Origin: Mycolicibacterium sp. J2
Lineage (GTDB): Bacteria > Actinomycetota > Actinomycetes > Mycobacteriales > Mycobacteriaceae
Reading direction: 5' to 3'
Length of the DNA: 64,000 nt
NCBI RefSeq assembly: GCF_026240945.1
Contig: NZ_JAPFPY010000011.1
Span: 124,001-188,000 of the forward strand
Below are positions 7,830 through 17,126 of the stretch, piece after piece. Numbering within the stretch: the stretch's first letter is position 1; each line of letters begins with the position of its first letter. The position numbers were made by a program, and so were the translations under genes. Below the pieces are notes generated by a model that was not told the origin of the DNA, ran no database searches, and saw only the letters and a list, made by a program, of their open reading frames with translations.

Positions 7830-9222
7830 CGACGACCGCGCCCACGACGAACGACACCACCAGCAGGCCCACGATGCCCCAGCCCAGGGCATTCGACGTC
7901 GCGAGCCCCTCAAGGTTGGTCAGGATCAGTCCCAGCGTGACCACCAGTCCCACCAGCCCCAGCGTCGGCGCGATACGCACCCGCCACTGCGAGTAGCCGC
8001 GACGGTCACGGGCGAAGAACACCAGCACCGCGACACTGGTCGCGATCAGCAGCACCACGAAACCAACCGTGGTGGCGGCCGCGAACCACGTATAGAACTG
8101 CGCGACGGGATCGAGACCGAACAACACGGCGGCCGCGATGCTGATCGCCACCACCCCCGAGATCCACAGCGACGCCTTGTGCGGCGACCCGTGGGCGGCG
8201 TGCGCGACGCCGAGTGACTGCGGCACCACACGGTGTTGGGACAGCGCGAACACATAACGCGACGCCACGTTGTGGAACGCCAGAATGCAGGCGAACAAGC
8301 TGGTGAAGTACAGCACCGTGATGATGTCGTTGCCCGCGGTGCGGATGTAGGTCTGCGCGATATCGGCCAGGAACGTGCCACCGGATTCGGTCGCCTTGGC
8401 CACAGCCTGATCATCGCCCCACGCCGAGATCAACGCCCAACTGGTGACCGCATAAAAGGCACCGATGAGAATCAGCGCCGCATAGGTGGCGCGCGGGATG
8501 GTGCGTTCGGGGTCCTTGGCCTCGTCACGGAAGATGGCCGTGGCCTCGAAACCGATATAGCTGAGCATGGCGAACAACAACCCGATGCCCAGCGAGCCGG
8601 AGAACACCGTGGCCGGAGTGATGACGCCGGCCGACAGCCCGTGCTCGCCTCCCCCGCGCACCACGATGACCAGATCCAGGATCAGGATCACCGCGATCTC
8701 GGCAGTGAGCAGGATGCCCAGCACCCGGCTGGACAGTTCGATGTTGCGGTAACCCAGGAACGTCGTCACCGCGAAGGCGACGGCCGCGATCACCCACCAC
8801 GGCACCGCCGGCCCGCCGAACAGGGTTACCACGCCGGCCCCGGCGGGCCCGAGCAGGCCGTACACACCGGCCTCCAGCGCGACATAGCTGACGAGCGCGA
8901 CGAAGCCGAACCCGATGCCCACCGAAAAGCCAAGAGAGTGACGGACATACGAGAAGAAGGCACCCGCCTCCTCGACGAACGGGGTCAGGGCCGTGAAACC
9001 GACCGCGAACAACAGCAGGATGACCGTCGAGACGACGAAGGTCGCCGGAAAACCGGCGCCGTTGCCGTTGGCGATGCCCAGCGGAAAGACCCCGCCGACG
9101 ACGCCGAGCGGTGCGGCCGCAGCCACCACCATGAACACGATCGCGGTCACCCCGAGGTTGCCGCGCAGTTTCCGTTCGCCTGGCGCGGTGAGATCGTCGG
9201 GTACCGCAGTGATTTCGGACAT
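7807..9222 (-). CDS. APC-superfamily amino acid permease
   Basis: A 471-residue integral membrane protein with about 12 hydrophobic segments. It begins with the APC helix 1 pattern (GVTAIVFMVVAAAAPLGVVGG, with broken-helix glycines) and contains GFEATAIFRDEAKDPERTIPRA, the conserved segment after helix 6 of amino acid/polyamine/organocation carriers. It likely takes up an amino acid or amine by proton symport. It is monocistronic; the divergent neighbour at 9358 is MetQ-like. A short tandem duplication straddles its stop codon. Substrate unknown. Confidence 0.87.
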   Translation of the reverse strand: MSEITAVPDDLTAPGERKLRGNLGVTAIVFMVVAAAAPLGVVGGVFPLGIANGNGAGFPATFVVSTVILLLFAVGFTALTPFVEEAGAFFSYVRHSLGFSVGIGFGFVALVSYVALEAGVYGLLGPAGAGVVTLFGGPAVPWWVIAAVAFAVTTFLGYRNIELSSRVLGILLTAEIAVILILDLVIVVRGGGEHGLSAGVITPATVFSGSLGIGLLFAMLSYIGFEATAIFRDEAKDPERTIPRATYAALILIGAFYAVTSWALISAWGDDQAVAKATESGGTFLADIAQTYIRTAGNDIITVLYFTSLFACILAFHNVASRYVFALSQHRVVPQSLGVAHAAHGSPHKASLWISGVVAISIAAAVLFGLDPVAQFYTWFAAATTVGFVVLLIATSVAVLVFFARDRRGYSQWRVRIAPTLGLVGLVVTLGLILTNLEGLATSNALGWGIVGLLVVSFVVGAVVGDRVGDA

Positions 9223-9357
9223 GCGCGAGACGGTAGAGTCCCGTCGCCCCGGCGCCCACGGCTGCGGTCAGCGTGCGTCAAAGGCCGTAACAATACGACA
9301 CAATCGCCCGCCGGGCGTCGCGCGGCCAACCGGCGCAACAGCAGTAGTGTTGCCCGC

Positions 9358-10113
9358 ATGTCGACCAGTTCGGTACGGGCGTTCGCCACCAGGGGTCTGC
9401 GGCCGCTGCGGGTGGGCGCAACCCCGGTGCCGCACGCCGAGATCCTGGAGAACGTGCGCGGACCGTTGGCCGGTCACGGGATCGACCTGCAGGTGACAGT
9501 ATTCGACTCGTTCGACGAACCCAACGACTGGCTCGCGGCGGGACGGTTGCACGCCAACTACTTTCAGTACCTCCCCTTCCTGACCGAGTTCAACCAGCGC
9601 ACGGATCATGCGCTGGAACCCGTGGTGCCGGTACACATCGAACCGTTCGGGCTGTACTCGACGCGGTTCGGCCGACTCGCCGACGTGACCGAGTTCGCCG
9701 AGGTCGCGCTGCCCGCAGATCCGGTGAACGCCGACCGGTCGCTGCGGATGCTGGCACGGCTGGGCCTGATCGAATGCGACGCCGGGCCGGGGGCCCTGGC
9801 CTCGGTCGGTGATATTCGGGCCAACCCGCGACGACTGGTGTTCAAGGAGCTGTCCAGCTGGATGCTGCCCACGGCCCGCGGCGATTTCGACATGGTGTTC
9901 CTGTTCGGCAATCAAGCGATGGAAGCCGATGTCGACACCACCACGGCCCTGTATTGCGACCGGGCCAATCCCGCGTATGCCGAGTATCTGGTGGTGGCCG
10001 CCGGCGGTGCCGGCCACCCCGACATCCGGCTGTTGGCCGCGGCTCTGAACAGCCCGGCGACCCGGGAGTTCATTGCCACCGCGTACGCCGGACAGGTGGT
10101 TGCCGCGTTCTGA
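9358..10113 (+). CDS. NlpA/MetQ-family substrate-binding protein lacking a signal peptide
   Basis: The 251-residue product matches the MetQ/NlpA family that binds methionine for an ABC importer: RVGATPVPHAEILE at the start, then FDSFDEPNDWLAAGRLHANYFQYLPFL. Family members are normally lipoproteins, but this one starts MSTSSVRAFATRGLRPLRVG with no hydrophobic core and no lipobox Cys, and no upstream start adds one. No MetN or MetI gene lies nearby. It is therefore probably cytosolic, perhaps a ligand sensor. The next gene, 61 bases downstream, encodes a stand-alone DNA-binding domain. Confidence 0.75.
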   Translation: MSTSSVRAFATRGLRPLRVGATPVPHAEILENVRGPLAGHGIDLQVTVFDSFDEPNDWLAAGRLHANYFQYLPFLTEFNQRTDHALEPVVPVHIEPFGLYSTRFGRLADVTEFAEVALPADPVNADRSLRMLARLGLIECDAGPGALASVGDIRANPRRLVFKELSSWMLPTARGDFDMVFLFGNQAMEADVDTTTALYCDRANPAYAEYLVVAAGGAGHPDIRLLAAALNSPATREFIATAYAGQVVAAF

Positions 10114-10174
10114 GTTGTGTTCAGGCCGACGCAAACCCTGGCCGCATCACCTCATCAGCCGTGACAGTGACGGG

Positions 10175-10774
10175 ATGTACCAGGCCGCCTCCCCGCCACC
10201 GGCCGAACGCACCGGCATGGTGCGGGTGCTGCTGACCTTCGACGTGCCCGCCGGCTTCGTCGAGCTCCCTTTGCGCACAGCGCAATTGGCGGAGGAGTAC
10301 GGCAAGATCATCGCGCGATCGGTGCCGGGGGTGCAGCTGCGGCCCGTCCAGATCGAAGCCGACCGGCCCGTGCGGCCGCGCCCGGCCCCGTCGGCCCGCG
10401 GCCTGGTGATCGGGCGCAACGACGCCTGGGTGGATGGCATCGCACTGCGCCTGACCCGCCGCGAGTTCGACCTGCTGCGCCACCTGGCCGAGCGGCACGG
10501 GCAGCCGGCGTCCCGCACGCAGCTCATGGCGCAGGTGTGGCAGGACTCGACGGTGTCGGCGCGCACCGTGGATACCCACGTGCGGCGGTTGCGCGCGAAA
10601 CTGGGCGGCTATGCGCGCGCCTTGCGGACTGTCCGCGGCTCCGGTTACCGATGGGACCCGGCGGATCTGCCCGAACCCGGCCGTCACAACGTGACGGTGA
10701 CCGGCCCCACCGTGTGGCACACCGATACGGCCGGGTTACCCGCCACGGCGCATCCGCGTCCGCTGGCAACGTAG
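10175..10774 (+). CDS. Stand-alone OmpR/PhoB-type winged-helix protein
   Basis: This 199-residue protein has a C-terminal OmpR-type winged helix (about 80-170: LRLTRREFDLLRHLAERHGQ, then TVDTHVRRLRAKLGG and VRGSGYRW). The N-terminal 70 residues do not look like a receiver domain: there is no Asp phosphorylation pocket. It must be controlled by something other than a cognate kinase. The last 91 bases overlap the convergent secreted-protein gene, so the tail after GSGYRWDP may be shorter in practice. ATG at 10175 is the first good start after the MetQ-like gene. Confidence 0.75.
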   Translation: MYQAASPPPAERTGMVRVLLTFDVPAGFVELPLRTAQLAEEYGKIIARSVPGVQLRPVQIEADRPVRPRPAPSARGLVIGRNDAWVDGIALRLTRREFDLLRHLAERHGQPASRTQLMAQVWQDSTVSARTVDTHVRRLRAKLGGYARALRTVRGSGYRWDPADLPEPGRHNVTVTGPTVWHTDTAGLPATAHPRPLAT

Positions 10775-11097
10775 GTCGCCCCCGGCCGGTACGGGGCGAA
10801 GAACACCTGCGCGGCGGTCGGGCCCTCCTTCGACACACACAGTGGAGCGGCGCCGGCCCCCTGTATCTCAAGACACGCCACCTGCAGCATCGAATTGGTC
10901 TGGTTGCACGCCGCGGTGGTCACGGTGGTGGTCACCATCGGAGTTCCCGACACCTGGGTCACCACCGGCGTTGACAGCGTGTAAGCGCAGCCGGGCTGCT
11001 CGGGTGCGGCGGTGGCCGCACCCGCGAATGCGAAGTCCGCGCCGGCCAGGCCGGCGGCCATCAGCAGCGGTACCAGGACGGCGACGCGACGTCTCAT
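10684..11097 (-). CDS. Small secreted mycobacterial protein
   Basis: A 137-residue exported protein: signal peptide MRRRVAVLVPLLMAAGLAGA with cleavage near ATAAPEQ, then a Thr/Val-rich mature part with six Cys (PGCAYTL, TAACNQ, VACLEI, PLCVSK, RGCAVA, SVCHTV). The even Cys count suggests disulfide bonds outside the membrane. No known domain was recognised. The gene overlaps the 3' end of the wHTH gene by 91 bases; the signal peptide and regular Cys pattern support it as real. Confidence 0.7.
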   Translation of the reverse strand: MRRRVAVLVPLLMAAGLAGADFAFAGAATAAPEQPGCAYTLSTPVVTQVSGTPMVTTTVTTAACNQTNSMLQVACLEIQGAGAAPLCVSKEGPTAAQVFFAPYRPGATYVASGRGCAVAGNPAVSVCHTVGPVTVTL

Positions 11098-11165
11098 AGT
11101 CGGATGGTAGTTCACGGCCACCGCTCCGGGACCGACGATGAACAGCAGCAGCGTGACGGCGCGAC

Positions 11166-12278
11166 CTACCCGGCCGCGGCTCCCAACGCGGCGAGCATGC
11201 CCGCCGCCGAGCGCGGCCAGGTGAACTGTTCTGCGCGGCGCCGCGCACTGACCCGGCGCAGCGGCTCCGGGCGGCGGATGACACCGGCGACCGCGTCGGC
11301 GATGGCGCACGGATCGTTGTCGGCCGTGGCGCCGCTGTCCTCGGTGAGGATCTCGGCCAGCGCCGAGGTGCGCGAGACCACGGCCGGTGTCCCGCATGCC
11401 AATGCCTCCAGCGCGGCCAGGCCGAAGGTTTCGTGCGGCCCGGGCGCCAAGGCGACATCGGCCGACGCCAGGATCGCCGCCACCGACTCACGGCGGCCGA
11501 TATACCCGGTGAAATCGACCGGCAGGCCGGCGGCCTGGCGTTGCAGCCGGGCCCGCATCGGCCCCTCCCCGACCACCACCAGACGCGCATCCATTCCCGA
11601 ATCGCGCAGGGCAGCAACGGTTTCGATACTCCGGTGGGCATGTTTTTCCACCGACAGCCGACCGCAGTGCACCAACAACGTCTGCTCGGGCGCCGCCCAC
11701 CGGCTGCGCACCTGGGCGCTGCGCCGGCTCGGGTGGAACTGCTCCAGGTCCACCCCGAGCGGGACGGTCTGTACGTTGCGGGCACCGATCCGGTCGAACT
11801 CCGCCCTGGCGAACGCGGTCGTGCACACCACCGCGTCATAGTTCGATGCCGTACGGCGGTTGGCGATATCGGCCACTCCACGCGCCATCCGGCACGGAAG
11901 GACCTGTCCGACAAGGCGATCCAGCCGCTCATGCGAGATCATCACCGTCGCCGCCCCGTGCCGGCGCCCCCACTGCCCGAGCGAACGCAGGGTGAGCCGG
12001 TCGGATACCTCCAGCGCGTCGGGCTGCAACCGCTCCAGCAGCGCGGTCACCGGGCCGGGCAGCACCGCACGGTAGCCACCGGTACCCGGGATGAGCGCGG
12101 CGGGCAACTCCAACCGCACCACCCCCGACGGCAGCACCCGGCGGGCCCGGCGCCGGCCGGGGACCACCAGGAACACCTCGTGACCGGCCGCGCAGTACTC
12201 CGCGCCGAGCCGGTCCACCGCGGTCCGCAGGCCACCTGACCGCGGGCCGTAGAAGTTCGCGACCTGCACAACGCGCAT
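11166..12278 (-). CDS. mgtA: GDP-mannose-dependent alpha-mannosyltransferase, GT4 (MgtA-like)
   Basis: The 370-residue GT-B enzyme begins MRVVQVANFYGPRSGGLRTA and has the GT4 donor-site motifs VVVGEGPMRARL and PGPHETFGLAALEALACGTP (the EX7E pair). Its length and N-terminus match M. tuberculosis MgtA (Rv0557, once called PimB), which adds mannose to a glucuronyl-diacylglycerol acceptor in lipomannan-like glycolipid synthesis. It acts on the cytosolic face of the membrane. The gene is single, with a short gap to the upstream hydrolase gene. The orthology is judged from remembered sequence. Confidence 0.8.
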   Translation of the reverse strand: MRVVQVANFYGPRSGGLRTAVDRLGAEYCAAGHEVFLVVPGRRRARRVLPSGVVRLELPAALIPGTGGYRAVLPGPVTALLERLQPDALEVSDRLTLRSLGQWGRRHGAATVMISHERLDRLVGQVLPCRMARGVADIANRRTASNYDAVVCTTAFARAEFDRIGARNVQTVPLGVDLEQFHPSRRSAQVRSRWAAPEQTLLVHCGRLSVEKHAHRSIETVAALRDSGMDARLVVVGEGPMRARLQRQAAGLPVDFTGYIGRRESVAAILASADVALAPGPHETFGLAALEALACGTPAVVSRTSALAEILTEDSGATADNDPCAIADAVAGVIRRPEPLRRVSARRRAEQFTWPRSAAGMLAALGAAAG

Positions 12279-12358
12279 GCCACCATCAGATCGGCAGCCC
12301 GTGTGCTGCCGGACACCAATGGTCGACGCGTCCCTGAACGGACCGTGAACTCACCCGT

Positions 12359-13303
12359 TCAGGACAGATACTTCGTGAACCAGTCCTGCACCCGGTTCCA
12401 CGCGTCGGTCGCGGCGGTCGCCTGGTAACGCTCGCCGGTGTCGTTGAAGAACGCGTGGTTGGCGTCCGGTTCGGTGACCAGCTCGTGCACCATTCCCGCC
12501 TTCTCCAGCGCAGCCTTGACGACCGGCTCGGTAGCGTTCACCCGATCGTCGAGCGCGCCGTAGAAGCCAAGCACCGCAACATCTTTGGAACCAGAAAAGT
12601 CGGCGTTCTCCGGGGCGGGGCCGTAGAAGGGCACCGCCGCGGACAGCCGCGGTTCACCGGCGGCCAGCAGCTGCCAGACCAGGCCGCCGCCCATGCAGAA
12701 GCCCAGCGCCGCCAACTTCTGCCCCGGCGCCCGCCGGGCCAGTTCGTCGACACCCGATTTCAGGTTGGCCACCAGGTCGGCGGCCGGGATCTTGCCCAAC
12801 GCCGCGGTGGCCGCCGCGGGGTCGGCGAAGCTACCGGTCCCGCCCTGCGGCGAGAGCAGGTCGATCGCCAGTGCCGAGTAACCGCTGCCGGCGAACCGGC
12901 CGGCAACCGAGCGCACCCAGTCGTTGAGCCCCTTGTTCTCGTGCACGATCAGCACGGCGCCCTTCGGGTCGACCGCTTCACCCGTATTGCTCCTCGCGTC
13001 CGCCGACGCCCACGCCGCTTCGAGCTCCCCTTGTGGCCCCGCCCAGTTCACCGGCGCGGTGGGCATCGTGTGCTCCGACCCCGGTGGTGGGGCGACCACC
13101 GCGGCCGAGCCGGACGGTGCGGCGCTGGTACTCGGCGACGGCGAGGCGGCCTTCTTGTCACTGCACGCGGCGATGAGGGCACTGGCCGCACCTGCGCCGA
13201 TCCCGAGCAGAGCCAGTCGGCGCAGCGCCTCACGGCGAGACAGCAACCCGTCGACATGGTCGGTGGCGATCTCTTCGGCGATGTAGCGCTGCATGGGAGT
13301 CAC
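12359..13303 (-). CDS. Dienelactone hydrolase family Tat lipoprotein
   Basis: This 314-residue protein carries a twin-arginine signal (SRREALRRLALLG) ending in a lipobox, LIAAC, so it should be folded in the cytosol, exported by Tat and lipid-anchored. A Ser/Pro/Ala linker precedes an alpha/beta hydrolase domain of the dienelactone hydrolase type. That domain has the nucleophile elbow GFCMGGG with Cys, the acid GALDDRVN and the histidine DANHAFFND. GTG at 13303 is the longest start and ATG at 13294 is an alternative. It is divergent from the SDR gene. Substrate unknown. Confidence 0.85.
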   Translation of the reverse strand: MTPMQRYIAEEIATDHVDGLLSRREALRRLALLGIGAGAASALIAACSDKKAASPSPSTSAAPSGSAAVVAPPPGSEHTMPTAPVNWAGPQGELEAAWASADARSNTGEAVDPKGAVLIVHENKGLNDWVRSVAGRFAGSGYSALAIDLLSPQGGTGSFADPAAATAALGKIPAADLVANLKSGVDELARRAPGQKLAALGFCMGGGLVWQLLAAGEPRLSAAVPFYGPAPENADFSGSKDVAVLGFYGALDDRVNATEPVVKAALEKAGMVHELVTEPDANHAFFNDTGERYQATAATDAWNRVQDWFTKYLS

Positions 13304-13370
13304 GTTCGCGAGTATGCCCCGGATCGATGAAAGCTCCCTGCCGTATTTCTGGACGCGCGATACTCAGACG

Positions 13371-14279
13371 ATGACCGCTGGGTCGTTGCGTGGCCGGATC
13401 GCGGTCGTCGCGGGTGCGACCCGCGGCGCCGGCCGCGGCATCGCGGCCGGCCTCGGCGAGGCGGGGGCCACCGTGATCTGCACCGGGCGCAGCAGCGTGA
13501 CCGGCAACGACGGCTCCGACTATGACCGGCCCGAAACCATCGAGGAGACCGCCGAGCTGGTGACCACCCTGGGCGGAACGGGGGTGGCCGTGCGGGTGGA
13601 CCATCTGGACGCAGCACAGGTGCAACGGCTGGCGCGACGCATCGACGACGAGTTCGGGACGATCGATATCCTGGTCAACGACGTCTGGGGCGCCGAAGTG
13701 CTCAAGGGGCCACCCACGACGTGGGGTCGGCCGATGTGGGATCACGACCTGGACGACGGCCTACGCATCCTGCGGTTGGGTATCGACACCCATCTGATCA
13801 CCTCGCACTGCCTGCTTCCCCTACTGGTGCGACGCCCAGGCGGTCTTGTCGTCGAAATTACCGACGGCACAACGGAATACAACGCAACCAATTATCGCCT
13901 CTCGGTTTTCTACGACTTGGCCAAGGTGGCGGTGAACCGGCTCGCCTTCAGTCAGGGCCACGAGCTCAGAGCGGTGGGCGCCACGGCGGTGGCCGTCACC
14001 CCGGGGTGGCTGCGTTCGGAGATGATGCTCGACGCCTACGGGGTCTGCGAGGCCGACTGGCACCGCGCGCTGGATACCGGCCGCGATGACGGCTACCCGT
14101 GCGCCCCGCCCGGCTTTGCCGAGTCCGAGTCACCCCGCTTCGTGGGCCGCGGGGTGGCCGCGATCGCCGCGGATCCGGACCGGCGGCGCTGGAATCAGCG
14201 GTCGGTGACCTCGGCCGCACTGGCCGCCGAATACGGCTTCAGTGATATCGACGGGCGCCGGCCAGACGGCTGGGTGTAG
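13371..14279 (+). CDS. Short-chain dehydrogenase/reductase
   Basis: A 302-residue Rossmann-fold oxidoreductase. The cofactor motif GATRGAGRGIA is near the N-terminus and the segment ILVNDVWGAE replaces the usual NNAG. The catalytic region contains VFYDLAKVAVNRLA, which supplies Tyr-x3-Lys. ATG at 13371 gives a normal SDR start 9 residues before the glycine motif; an in-frame upstream start would reach into the divergent promoter. It is followed at 66 bases by the amidohydrolase gene. The substrate is unknown. Confidence 0.83.
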   Translation: MTAGSLRGRIAVVAGATRGAGRGIAAGLGEAGATVICTGRSSVTGNDGSDYDRPETIEETAELVTTLGGTGVAVRVDHLDAAQVQRLARRIDDEFGTIDILVNDVWGAEVLKGPPTTWGRPMWDHDLDDGLRILRLGIDTHLITSHCLLPLLVRRPGGLVVEITDGTTEYNATNYRLSVFYDLAKVAVNRLAFSQGHELRAVGATAVAVTPGWLRSEMMLDAYGVCEADWHRALDTGRDDGYPCAPPGFAESESPRFVGRGVAAIAADPDRRRWNQRSVTSAALAAEYGFSDIDGRRPDGWV

Positions 14280-14345
14280 ACAACTTCTGAAATCTGTTCA
14301 CGATTTTCGTTGACACCCGTCCGGCCGCGCTGTTCTGATGGCGGG

Positions 14346-16166
14346 GTGAGCACAAACGTGACGCACGGCACTTTCGACACCGTCATCCGGCGCGGACGCT
14401 GGTTCGACGGCACGGGCGCACCGTCTGCGGTCCGCGACCTGGGTATCCGCGCCGGTCACGTCGTCGCCATCAGTGCCGACGAGCTGGACACCACCGGATG
14501 CCCGCAGGTGATCGACGCGGCCGGGAAATGGGTGTTGCCCGGCATGCTGGACATCCACACCCACTACGACGTCGAGATTCTCGATGGCCCCGCGCTCGCC
14601 GAGTCCCTACGCCACGGCGTGACGACGGTGCTGCTCGGTTCCTGCTCGCTGTCGACCGTGCACGTCGGCGGCGAAGACGCCGGTGACCTGTTCGGGCGGG
14701 TCGAGGCGATCCCGCGTGAACACGTCATCGCCGCAGTGGACCGCCACAAGAGCTGGGACGGCGCCGACGGTTACGTCGACGCGCTCGAGAGGTTGCCGCT
14801 CGGCCCGAATGTGGCAGCCTTCATCGGCCACTCCGACATCCGCACGGCAGTCATGGGGTTGGACCGGGCAACCCGGCGTTCCGAACGCCCCACCCGCCGC
14901 GAGCAGGCTGTGATGGAGCGCATGCTGGCCGACGCGCTGGATGCCGGCTTTGTCGGATTGTCATCGCAGCAACTGCTTTTCGACAAGATCGACGGCGAGG
15001 TGTGCCGGTCACGCACCTTGCCGTCCACCTACGCCAGGCCGCGTGAGCTACGCAGACTGAAATCCCAGTTGCGTCGCACCGGGCGGGTACTGCAGTCCGG
15101 TCCGGACATCGCCAATCCGCTGAACCTGCTGTCGCAGCTGGCGCAGTCGCTCGGATTGTTCCGCAACCCGCTCAAGACCAGCCTGCTCTCGGCCGCCGAC
15201 GTGAAGTCCAACCCCCATGCCGTGCGAATCCTCGGTCCGCTGGCCCGGCTGGTGAACGCACTCGGCGGCAACTTCCGCTGGCAGCACCTGCCGGTGCCCT
15301 TCGAGGTGTACGCCGACGGTATCGACCTGGTGGTGTTCGAGGAATTCGGCACCGGAGCGGCGGCGCTGCACCTGCGCGACGAGGTGGAGCGCAACGAGCT
15401 GCTGCGAGACCCCCAGTACCGCAAACAGTTCCGCAAGGACTACGAGAACAAATTCGGGGTGCGGGTATGGCAGCGGGACTTCTTCGACGCCGATATCGTC
15501 GACTGCCCGGACACCTCGGTGATCGGCCGGTCGTTCGGTCAGGTGGCGGTCAACCGCGGTGTGCACCCCGTCGACGCGTTCCTCGACCTGGTGTGCGAGC
15601 ACGGTCGGGCGCTGCGCTGGCGGACCACCATCTCCAATCACCGCCCCGCCGTGTTGAAGAAGCTGGCCCGCGAACCCGGAATCCAGATGGGCTTCTCCGA
15701 TGCCGGTGCGCACCTGCGCAACATGGCGTTCTACAACATGGGCCTGCGGCTGCTGCGCCACGTATACGACGCCGAGAAAGCGGGCCGCCCGTTCATGACG
15801 GTCGAGCACGCCGTGCACCGGCTCACCGGTGAGCTGGCCGACTGGTACCGCCTGGACGCCGGCCACCTGCGTATCGGGGACCGCGCCGACGTGGTGATCG
15901 TGGACCCGGCCCACCTCGACGCCACGCTGGAGGCCTACGCCGAAGAGCCCGTCGACCACTACGGCGGGCTGTCGCGCATGGTCAACCGCAACGATGACAC
16001 CGTGTCCGCCGTGCTGGTCGGCGGGCGGTTGGTGTTCGCCGCCGGCACACCGACCGACCTGGTCGGCCGCCGGCGCACCGGCCGCTTCCTGCGCGCGGCG
16101 CACCGGGCACCCGCGCTGCCTGCCGAGCGAAATGACGTGCGAGGTGAATTGTCCGTTGTCAGCTGA
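14346..16166 (+). CDS. Amidohydrolase, N-acyl-D-amino acid deacylase-like
   Basis: This 606-residue metal-dependent hydrolase has the amidohydrolase-3 layout: an N-terminal beta domain (DTVIRRGRWFDGTG), the metal motif PGMLDIHTHYD (HxH), and the C-terminal return DRADVVIVDP. GFSDAGAHLRNM supplies the catalytic Asp and a His. GTG at 14346 is chosen (VSTNVTHGTFDTVI). The family hydrolyses N-acyl amino acids or cyclic amides. Its stop overlaps the SnoaL-like gene by 11 bases, so the two are probably co-translated and may act on the same compound. Confidence 0.85.
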   Translation: MSTNVTHGTFDTVIRRGRWFDGTGAPSAVRDLGIRAGHVVAISADELDTTGCPQVIDAAGKWVLPGMLDIHTHYDVEILDGPALAESLRHGVTTVLLGSCSLSTVHVGGEDAGDLFGRVEAIPREHVIAAVDRHKSWDGADGYVDALERLPLGPNVAAFIGHSDIRTAVMGLDRATRRSERPTRREQAVMERMLADALDAGFVGLSSQQLLFDKIDGEVCRSRTLPSTYARPRELRRLKSQLRRTGRVLQSGPDIANPLNLLSQLAQSLGLFRNPLKTSLLSAADVKSNPHAVRILGPLARLVNALGGNFRWQHLPVPFEVYADGIDLVVFEEFGTGAAALHLRDEVERNELLRDPQYRKQFRKDYENKFGVRVWQRDFFDADIVDCPDTSVIGRSFGQVAVNRGVHPVDAFLDLVCEHGRALRWRTTISNHRPAVLKKLAREPGIQMGFSDAGAHLRNMAFYNMGLRLLRHVYDAEKAGRPFMTVEHAVHRLTGELADWYRLDAGHLRIGDRADVVIVDPAHLDATLEAYAEEPVDHYGGLSRMVNRNDDTVSAVLVGGRLVFAAGTPTDLVGRRRTGRFLRAAHRAPALPAERNDVRGELSVVS

Positions 16167-16599
16167 AGACACAGTGCGGCGGATGTGGAAGGCGCTGTCG
16201 GACCGGAACTGGGCGGCGGTCAAGGCAGAACTCGCCGACGACTGTATCTATGCCGATATGCCGGTCGGGCCGGCCGTGTCCGCGCGCGGGCCCGAGGACA
16301 TCGTCAAACGGCTCAAGATCGGGCTGGAGCCGCTGGCCTCCTATGCCAACCACGACGGGCGGCTGGTCGCCGCCGGTGACACGGTCATGTACGAGCATTC
16401 CGAGACGTGGGAGTGGCGGTCCGGGGAGACCGCCTTGCTGCGCTTCGTCAGTGTGCACGAGGTCCGCGACGACCGGATCACGCTGTGGAAGGACTACTGG
16501 GACATGGGGGCCCTGGTGAATTTCGCGCCGTCGACGTGGATGGAGGAACTGGCCCGTTCCGACATGTCCTGGATCTACGACGCCACCGGCCAGATCTGA
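16156..16599 (+). CDS. SnoaL/NTF2-like protein
   Basis: A protein of about 147 residues of the NTF2-like cone fold: LSAEDTVRRMWKALSDRNWAAV at the start, then strands ending RITLWKDYWDMGAL. This resembles SnoaL or limonene-epoxide-hydrolase-like proteins. GAGGTG at 16141-16146 stands 9 bases before TTG 16156, which supports that start; GTG 16144 and ATG 16132 are in-frame alternatives. It overlaps the amidohydrolase gene and is likely its operon partner. Whether it is an enzyme or a binding protein cannot be told. Confidence 0.75.
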   Translation: MSAEDTVRRMWKALSDRNWAAVKAELADDCIYADMPVGPAVSARGPEDIVKRLKIGLEPLASYANHDGRLVAAGDTVMYEHSETWEWRSGETALLRFVSVHEVRDDRITLWKDYWDMGALVNFAPSTWMEELARSDMSWIYDATGQI

Positions 16600-16636
16600 G
16601 AGTGAACCGAACGGGATCCGGGTACGTGCACCAGGT

Positions 16637-17125
16637 ATGACCACTCGCATCCGCCACCTCGTCCTGATCGCGGTGACGGCCTTGATGCTGTTCGGTGTCA
16701 CTGCGCCGACAGCCCTGGCCGATGACCGCCTGCAATTCACCGGTACCACCCTTTCCGGTGCCCCGTTCAACGGTGCCAGCCTGCAGGGCCGCCCGGCCGT
16801 GCTGTGGTTCTGGACGCCGTGGTGTCCGTTCTGCAACCAGGAGGCGCCCAACGTCAGCAAGGTGGCCGCCGCCAATCCCGGTGTCACCTTTGTCGGTGTG
16901 GCCGCTCGTTCCGACGTGTCGGCCATGCAGGGCTTCGTGTCCAAGTACAACTTGGGTTTCACCAATCTCAACGACGCCGACGGGTCCATCTGGGCGCGGT
17001 TCAACGTTCCGTGGCAGCCGGCCTACCTGTTCGTCAAGCGTGACGGCACATCGTCGTTCGTGAACAACCCCACCTCGGCGATGTCCGAACAGGAGTTGTC
17101 CGACCGCGTGGCGGCCCTGGCCTGA
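16637..17125 (+). CDS. mpt53: Secreted DsbE-like thioredoxin-fold protein Mpt53
   Basis: The 162-residue product has a signal peptide (MTTRIRHLVLIAVTALMLFG, cleavage near ALAD) and a thioredoxin fold with active site WTPWCPFCNQEAPN. It matches M. tuberculosis Mpt53 (Rv2878c) closely as I remember it, including the cis-Pro region FNVPWQPAYLFV. Mpt53 acts outside the membrane in disulfide formation in exported proteins. The CcdA-like gene starts one base after its stop, giving a redox pair with electrons passed across the membrane. Confidence 0.92.
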   Translation: MTTRIRHLVLIAVTALMLFGVTAPTALADDRLQFTGTTLSGAPFNGASLQGRPAVLWFWTPWCPFCNQEAPNVSKVAAANPGVTFVGVAARSDVSAMQGFVSKYNLGFTNLNDADGSIWARFNVPWQPAYLFVKRDGTSSFVNNPTSAMSEQELSDRVAALA

Positions 17126-17126
17126 G

